This document shows, piece after piece, positions 6,001 through 11,839 of a stretch of 11,839 bases of DNA. A program made the translations under genes and the position numbers. Source of the DNA: Candidatus Coatesiibacteriota bacterium (lineage in GTDB: Bacteria; RBG-13-66-14); NCBI GenBank assembly GCA_014728185.1, contig WJMB01000354.1, positions 1 to 11,839 on the forward strand, written 5' to 3'. The notes under the pieces were generated by a model, which saw only the letters and a list, made by a program, of their open reading frames with translations, searched no databases and had not been told where the DNA came from. Every line of letters starts with the position of its first letter. Positions within the stretch are counted from its first letter, which is position 1.

Positions 6001-7127
6001 GCCTGACCGGCGCCCTGAGCCTGCTGCTGGCGTCGCTGGGTCCCCTGCTGTCGCCGCCGACGAAAGGCCCGGCCGGCATGCTCGTTTTCGAGCCGCCGCC
6101 GGGCTGGAGTTCGAGCTACCGGGGCCGCGAGCTGCGCCTGGAGAGTCCCGATGGTGAGGCCGAGCTGGTCCTCCGTCTGGAGCCCAAGCGCGAGGCCCCG
6201 CCGACCGACGACGAATTGCTGCGTCTGTGGGGCTTCGACGACGCCGAGGTCGAAACGCCCCTGGTGGTTCGCGAGCGGGGCGGCTTCTACCTGCGCCGGG
6301 CCTCCACCAGCGACGCCCGGCGTTACCGCCGGACGGCCGCTCTCTACGCCGCCCGTTGGCTCTGGCTGTGGAGCCTGGAGGGGCCGCGGGAGCGCTTGAC
6401 CGAGTTGAGCTTCTGGGGCACACGCGCCCTGGCCTCCTGCCGCTGCCTGCTGCCCACCGTCGAGGCCCGGCGGCCCCAGGACTTCGGCGACGAGCTCTCA
6501 CTGCGCCTCGGGCCGGGCTTTCGCCTGGGGCTGCCCGAGGGCTGGCGGGTGATGAGCCGGGTCAGCTACGATTTTCTGGCCCTCTTTCAGCGCTACGGTC
6601 ACACCGTGGCCGATATCTCCGTGCTGACGGCCGGAGCCGCCGCCGGTCGCGACGACCGGGCCCTGTTCCTGGAGAGCCTGCTCCTCGACGTCCAGGCCAA
6701 ACTGCCCGGCTTCCGCCTGCTCAGCTCCACCCCCACGGTGATCGAGGGCTTCCCGGCCCAGTCGATGGAAGGGCGCTACATCGTCGACGGCGTGGGCATC
6801 CGCTGGTTCTGCGCCGTGCTCTTCGGTGGTCGGGGGACCTACGCCGTCACCGGCCAGTGCGCCGGGGAGAACCGGGAATCCTTCCGGCCGCTTTTCGAAC
6901 GGGTTGTCGCCAGTCTGCGTGAGGGCGCTCTGACCCCTTGGTACGAGGAGCTCTGGGATTACCTGACCGATCACGTCACGACGCTGTTGATTCCCCTGGT
7001 GATCGCCGTGCTCGCCGGAACCTACTTCGCGCTCCACGGCTTGCAGCGCCTGATGATCTACATCGGTCTGGTAAGCAATCGGCGTCACCGAAGTAAAAAG
7101 AATCGCGCAAAAGCCGACCCCGGGTAA
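5997..7127 (+). CDS. Uncharacterised membrane-anchored protein with two PsbP/Mog1-like halves
   Basis: A 376-residue protein of unknown function. The N-terminus (1-19) is a short hydrophobic leader that could be a signal peptide. Residues about 27-155 and 165-308 look like two related alpha/beta modules. The second carries a pattern (LPEGWRV, then AQSMEGRYIVDG, then YAVTGQC, then VVASLR) reminiscent of PsbP/Mog1-like DUF1795 domains. The first is more divergent, rich in Trp and Arg. A single strong membrane helix follows (about 326-346), then a basic tail (RRHRSKKNRAK) that would lie in the cytoplasm. The predicted topology is two extracytoplasmic domains held by a C-terminal anchor. It is the last gene of the operon and its ATG overlaps the previous stop as ATGA. 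The domain assignment rests on pattern memory only; the gene itself is sound by frame, bias and coupling. Confidence 0.7.
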   Translation: MSLTGALSLLLASLGPLLSPPTKGPAGMLVFEPPPGWSSSYRGRELRLESPDGEAELVLRLEPKREAPPTDDELLRLWGFDDAEVETPLVVRERGGFYLRRASTSDARRYRRTAALYAARWLWLWSLEGPRERLTELSFWGTRALASCRCLLPTVEARRPQDFGDELSLRLGPGFRLGLPEGWRVMSRVSYDFLALFQRYGHTVADISVLTAGAAAGRDDRALFLESLLLDVQAKLPGFRLLSSTPTVIEGFPAQSMEGRYIVDGVGIRWFCAVLFGGRGTYAVTGQCAGENRESFRPLFERVVASLREGALTPWYEELWDYLTDHVTTLLIPLVIAVLAGTYFALHGLQRLMIYIGLVSNRRHRSKKNRAKADPG

Positions 7128-7130
7128 AAA

Positions 7131-7146
7131 AGGCACGCTTTTTGCA
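7131..7146 (+). promoter_or_regulatory. Sigma-54 (-24/-12) promoter of the NtrC-family regulator gene
   Basis: AGGCACG followed by four bases and TTGCA matches the RpoN consensus TGGCACG-N4-TTGCA at every defined base except the first (A for T). The invariant GG (7132-7133) and GC (7144-7145) have the required 10 bases between them. Predicted start is near 7157, giving a leader of about 120 bases before the ATG at 7278. It begins 4 bases after the stop of the preceding operon. Confidence 0.8.
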
Positions 7147-7154
7147 TAGTAATC

Positions 7155-7185
7155 TGCCGAGCGTTGGTTGTCTCAGCGTTCGGCA
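7155..7185 (+). other. Hairpin at the predicted 5' end of the regulator mRNA
   Basis: TGCCGAGCG (7155-7163) and CGTTCGGCA (7177-7185) form a 9-bp stem with one G-T pair and a 13-base loop. It sits at the transcription start predicted from the -24/-12 promoter. It could protect the mRNA 5' end, or as DNA be a dyad binding site; no T run follows, so it is not a good terminator for the operon before it. Confidence 0.5.
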
Positions 7186-7263
7186 ATTCGTTTCCATTCA
7201 CAAAACAATCGACACGATCGCCCGTGGCGGGTGCGCTCCAGAGGCCCGAGGCGGGGATTGCGG

Positions 7264-7269
7264 GAAAGG
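7264..7269 (+). promoter_or_regulatory. Ribosome binding site deciding the ATG start at 7278
   Basis: GAAAGG lies 8 bases before the ATG at 7278. The frame is open up to a TTG at 7164, but that codon begins just after the left arm of the 7155-7185 hairpin, lacks a Shine-Dalgarno, and would add 38 residues with no place in the receiver fold. ATG 7278 puts KILIVDDD at residues 6-13, as usual in the family. Confidence 0.8.
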
Positions 7270-7277
7270 CAGCGCAG

Positions 7278-8636
<1,359 letters not shown>

Positions 8637-8654
8637 CCAAAACCTGGTTGTGAT

Positions 8655-8696
8655 TGCAGAATGACAGGCGCCGGCCATTGTGCCTGTCATTCTGCA
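8655..8696. repeat. Perfect 15-bp inverted repeat after the regulator gene
   Basis: TGCAGAATGACAGGC (8655-8669) and GCCTGTCATTCTGCA (8682-8696) are perfect 15-bp arms around 12 bases, starting 18 bases after the regulator stop. As RNA it would be a very stable hairpin able to end or protect the regulator transcript, but no T run follows. The arms resemble the CAGAATGACA termini of dispersed palindromic repeats known in various bacterial genomes, so it may be a copy of such an element. Confidence 0.75.
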
Positions 8697-8736
8697 TATG
8701 CCGTCCCGCCGATACTCTCACCGGGGGGCGATGGTG

Positions 8737-8745
8737 TGGTATAGT
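8737..8745 (+). promoter_or_regulatory. Extended -10 promoter of the sensor gene
   Basis: TGGTATAGT reads as a TG-n extended -10 (TATAGT at 8740-8745). The -35 position (about 8717-8722) is weak, as is common for extended -10 promoters. Predicted start is near 8752, giving a leader of about 70 bases. That leader can form a stem between GACGAC (8764-8769) and GTCGTC (8796-8801). Confidence 0.5.
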
Positions 8746-8822
8746 TAACCTGATTCGCTTTGCGACGACCCGCGCCACCCACGCCGGGCACCCCCGTCGT
8801 CCCCGAACAAACACCTTCACCC

Positions 8823-11800
8823 ATGGATGAACAGAACCGCCGGCTCCAGCGTCTCCAGGCGCTGACGACCTCCATCGACGAGGCCTTCTGGCTGACCGAT
8901 TGGAAGTCGCGGCGCGTTCTCTACATCTCGCCGGGCTACGAGATCATCTGGGGGCGGAGCTGCGCCAGCCTCTACGAGGAGCCGCGCAGTTGGGTGGAGA
9001 CAATCCATCCCGAGGACCGGCCGGCCGTGGAGCGACGCTTCGAGCATGGCGCGGCGACGGGCGACTACGATGTTATCTACCGGATCGTTCGGCCCGACGG
9101 CGAGCTGCGCTGGGTTCACGACCGGGCCTTTCCCGTACCCGGCGACGATGGTGAAACCGTACAGGTCGCCGGTATCTCCGAGGACATCACCCACCGCGTC
9201 GAGGCCGAGCGGCGTCTGATCGAAGCCCGGGACGAGCTAGCGGGGCTGCTCGATCGACGCGACGAGGAGCTGCGTTCCAGCAGACTGCGCTACCGCGCCC
9301 TGGTCGAGACCTCGCCCGACGCCGTGGTGATCCTCGATCCCCGGGGTCGGCTGAGCCTGGTCAACAAGCGCGCCCGGGAGATTTACGGCGGCGAGGACGA
9401 CGAGGTGATCGACGGCCGCGTCTTCACCGAGTTCATCGTCCCCGAACAACGCGATGAGGCCCGGCGGCGCTTCGAGGAGCTGCTGGAACGGGGCGGAACC
9501 AACCACAGCCGCTACCGGATACAGCGCAGAGACGGCCGGGTGTTTCCCGCCGAGATCAGCTCGGCCCCCCTTCGCGGAAGCGACGGCGTCGACGGCGTGA
9601 TCGTCATCCTGCGCGATGTCGGCCGTCGCCTGGCCACCGAGAACGAGCTGCGCTTCCAGCGCGACCTGCTCTCGCTCAGCGCCGAGATCAGCTCCCTGCT
9701 GATCAACCACCCGGCGGAGGGGCTGGAGGATATTGTACCCGAGGTGCTGGGCCGGCTGGGACGTTTCACCGAATGTGACCGGGTGACCCTCTTCCGCTTC
9801 TCCGAGGACAGCGAGCGGCTGCGGGCGGAATGGGTCTGGACCGGGCTGGACCGACGGGCTCGGCTGAATGATCCGCGGCGGCGGGAGCGGTTGGCCGGAG
9901 TCGTGGAGAGCCTGTGGATGGACCGGGAGGCGAGCGCGCCGCTGGTGATCGAGGACGCCGCCGAGGAAGCGGATGCGCTGGACCTGGCGGAGGCGGGCAC
10001 CCGGGCTCTTCTGGGAGTGCCGCTCTACAGCGAGGCCGATCCCGGCGGCCTGTTGACCCTGGAGACGCTCGACGAGCCGCGTGAGTGGAAGTTCGCCCTG
10101 CAACTGCAACTACGGGTGATGGCCGAAAACCTGGCCGGCGCCCTGGAGCGCATGGAGAGCCAGCGCCGACGCCGCCGCGACATCAGCCGACTGCGGTTCC
10201 TCTCCCAGACGGCGCTGGAACTGGTCAGTCTGCCCCCGACCGCCGACCTCTACGCCTTCATCGCCGAGAAGCTGCGCGGGATCCTCGGTCAAGCCTACGT
10301 CCTGGTCAACACCTACGACTCGCGGACCCGCAGCTTCGAGCTGCGCGCCATGGCCGGCAGTCGGGGGCCGCTGAATAGGCTGGTGGAAAAGCTGGGACGG
10401 CGTTTCATCGGCGAGAGCTTCCCCATCAACGACGCCGCGCTGGCGGGCCTGATGCCCGGCACCCTGCGGCGCGTCGAGAACGGTGTCTACGACCTGGCCA
10501 GCGGTTCATTGAGCCGGACCACGGCCCGCCTGATCGAGCGGATGCTCAAGGTGGAACAGGTCTATTCGATCGGCGTCGTGGTCCAGGACGAGCTGGTGGG
10601 CTCTATCAGTTTGCTGCTCCAGGGCGGGACAGGACTGGAGAACCGGGAGACCCTGGAGGGCTTCCTCGGCCAGGCCGCGGTGGCCCTGCAGCGTCGCCGG
10701 GCCGAGGACGAACTGCGCCGCGGCCGTCAGGAATATCAGGAGATCATCGAGAACAACCCGGACCTCATCGCCCGGGTGGACAAACAGATGCGCTACCTCT
10801 ACGTCAACGAGGCCGTGGCGGGGATGTTCGGGATGAGCGCCTCCGCGATGATCGGTCGTCGGCACGGCGATATCGATCCCGACAGTACCCGGCTCGAGGA
10901 CGTTGGTGAGGCCCTGGAAACCGTTTTCGGTCAAAGACGCCAACTCGAGCTGGAGAAGGAGGTTCGCCGCGAGGAGACGATCTTCTTCTTCCACCTGCGC
11001 CTGGTGCCCGAGTTCACCGACGAGGGCGGCGTGGAGAGCGTGCTGATCATCGCCCGGGACATCAGCCGCCTCAAAGACGTCGAACGCCGCCTGCGCGAAT
11101 CCGAGCAGCGCTACCGCCTGACGCTGAACTCCCTCGACGACGCGATCCACCTCTGCGATCGCGAGCTGCGCATCAGCCTGGCCAACCAGGCCCTGCGGGA
11201 CTGGATGGCCGAGCTTGGACTGGAGAAGGAGCTGCTCAACCGCTCGGTATCCGAAGCCTTCCCCTTTCTCGACGAGCGGGTGGTCGACGAGTACCACCGG
11301 GTATTCGACGAGGGCCGGGCGCTGGATTCGGAGGACCGGCTCGAACTGGAAGGCCGCACCTACATCGTGCGTACCCGCAAGATACCCATCTTCGCCCAGG
11401 ACGATCCACGGCGGGTGGAGCGTGTGGTCACGGTCCTGCGCGACGTCACCGCCCGCTGGATAGCCGAGAAAGCGCTGCGGGAGAGCGAGCAGCTCCAGCG
11501 GGCGCTGTTCGACGGCAGCACCGATCCGGTTCTGCTGGCCGATCTGGACGGGCGGGTGGTGGCCGCCAATCCCGCCAACGAGCGGGTCTTCGGCTTCCCG
11601 CCCGCCGATCTGGTCGGCAGGAACCTGCTGACTCTCACCGGCCTGGACGAGGAGCTCTTCGGCCAGTGGGTCGAGGTCTGCCGCGGCGGTCTGGGGGGCA
11701 GCGGTCACGAGAGCACCCGCCTGCACCGCAGCGGCGGCCGCCTGCCGGTCAGTGTGAGTATCTCGCCGGTCAACGACGCCGAGGGCCGCTTGCGCTTCCT

Positions 11801-11839
11801 CTCCTTCTGGTACCGGGACATCGGCCCCCTGCGGCGCAC
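8823..11839 (+). CDS. Cytoplasmic multi-PAS/GAF sensor protein (C-terminus beyond right edge)
   Basis: The frame from ATG 8823 is open for 1005 codons to the window edge. Domains in order: PAS 1 (about 10-125, PAS_3 type with HPED and RDGxxRWVHD-like features), PAS 2 (about 155-270, ETSPDAVVILD), GAF 1 (about 285-440), GAF 2 (about 455-630), PAS 3 (about 640-755, ENNPDLIARVD), PAS 4 (about 760-880, LNSLDDAIHLCD) and PAS 5 (about 887 onward, STDPVLLADLDG). GAF 2 resembles a domain common in sensor kinases. PAS units are joined by helical linkers of the type AE..L..SEQ. No membrane helix or signal peptide is seen, so it senses in the cytoplasm. The output domain lies outside the window. Histidine kinase is most likely beside a response regulator, but a diguanylate cyclase or other output is possible. 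No Shine-Dalgarno precedes the ATG, and no alternative start fits better. Confidence 0.9.
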   Translation, partial: MDEQNRRLQRLQALTTSIDEAFWLTDWKSRRVLYISPGYEIIWGRSCASLYEEPRSWVETIHPEDRPAVERRFEHGAATGDYDVIYRIVRPDGELRWVHDRAFPVPGDDGETVQVAGISEDITHRVEAERRLIEARDELAGLLDRRDEELRSSRLRYRALVETSPDAVVILDPRGRLSLVNKRAREIYGGEDDEVIDGRVFTEFIVPEQRDEARRRFEELLERGGTNHSRYRIQRRDGRVFPAEISSAPLRGSDGVDGVIVILRDVGRRLATENELRFQRDLLSLSAEISSLLINHPAEGLEDIVPEVLGRLGRFTECDRVTLFRFSEDSERLRAEWVWTGLDRRARLNDPRRRERLAGVVESLWMDREASAPLVIEDAAEEADALDLAEAGTRALLGVPLYSEADPGGLLTLETLDEPREWKFALQLQLRVMAENLAGALERMESQRRRRRDISRLRFLSQTALELVSLPPTADLYAFIAEKLRGILGQAYVLVNTYDSRTRSFELRAMAGSRGPLNRLVEKLGRRFIGESFPINDAALAGLMPGTLRRVENGVYDLASGSLSRTTARLIERMLKVEQVYSIGVVVQDELVGSISLLLQGGTGLENRETLEGFLGQAAVALQRRRAEDELRRGRQEYQEIIENNPDLIARVDKQMRYLYVNEAVAGMFGMSASAMIGRRHGDIDPDSTRLEDVGEALETVFGQRRQLELEKEVRREETIFFFHLRLVPEFTDEGGVESVLIIARDISRLKDVERRLRESEQRYRLTLNSLDDAIHLCDRELRISLANQALRDWMAELGLEKELLNRSVSEAFPFLDERVVDEYHRVFDEGRALDSEDRLELEGRTYIVRTRKIPIFAQDDPRRVERVVTVLRDVTARWIAEKALRESEQLQRALFDGSTDPVLLADLDGRVVAANPANERVFGFPPADLVGRNLLTLTGLDEELFGQWVEVCRGGLGGSGHESTRLHRSGGRLPVSVSISPVNDAEGRLRFLSFWYRDIGPLRR

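Noticed and set aside
7126..7145. A-run, GGCACGC, T-run as a terminator for the operon ending at 7127
   Set aside because: The only pairing is A with T, with no GC stem. The same bases are fully explained by the -24/-12 promoter.
10506..11726. A 406-codon minus-strand open frame
   Set aside because: It lies opposite the multi-PAS/GAF sensor, whose PAS and GAF domains are continuous in the plus frame.

Overview
This is a GC-rich bacterial segment dominated by signal-transduction genes. Coding GC looks well above 60%, with strong G/C preference at third codon positions. A -24/-12 (sigma-54) promoter, an NtrC-type activator, a long cytoplasmic PAS/GAF sensor, a SpoIIE/RsbU-type phosphatase and a class III cyclase suggest a free-living or environmental bacterium. 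The tRNA gene encodes its CCA end. The folate/FAD-dependent TrmFO is found in Firmicutes and several Gram-negative groups, so it does not fix the phylum, and I cannot name the lineage from sequence alone.

Layout. Positions 1-319 (minus) hold the first 106 residues of a class III adenylate/guanylate cyclase running off the left edge, with a dyad over its presumed promoter. About 2.2 kb (400-2610) is lower in GC and has no convincing protein gene. It contains a tRNA-Phe(GAA) on the minus strand with its own promoter and terminator, a diverged direct repeat and several hairpins. Positions 2611-7127 (plus) are a tightly packed four-gene operon: a membrane-anchored HAMP-PP2C phosphatase, trmFO, a tandem universal-stress protein, and a two-domain membrane-anchored protein of unknown function. 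Gene junctions are a 1-nt gap and two ATGA overlaps. Positions 7278-8636 (plus) encode an NtrC-family response regulator behind a near-consensus sigma-54 promoter. Positions 8823 to the right edge (plus) encode the first 1005 residues of a five-PAS, two-GAF sensor.

How they may work together. The response regulator and the sensor are adjacent and could be a two-component pair, but they seem to have separate promoters: sigma-54 for the regulator and an extended -10 housekeeping type for the sensor. Since the regulator is itself a sigma-54 activator, positive autoregulation is the simplest hypothesis. The upstream operon joins a tRNA-modifying enzyme to a phosphatase of the partner-switching type and a stress protein, which suggests stress- or growth-linked co-expression. 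No system here is clearly new. The most distinctive points are the autoregulatory promoter with a hairpin at its predicted start, a perfect 15-bp inverted repeat after the regulator gene, the trmFO operon composition, and a tRNA trailer complementary to the tRNA D-arm.
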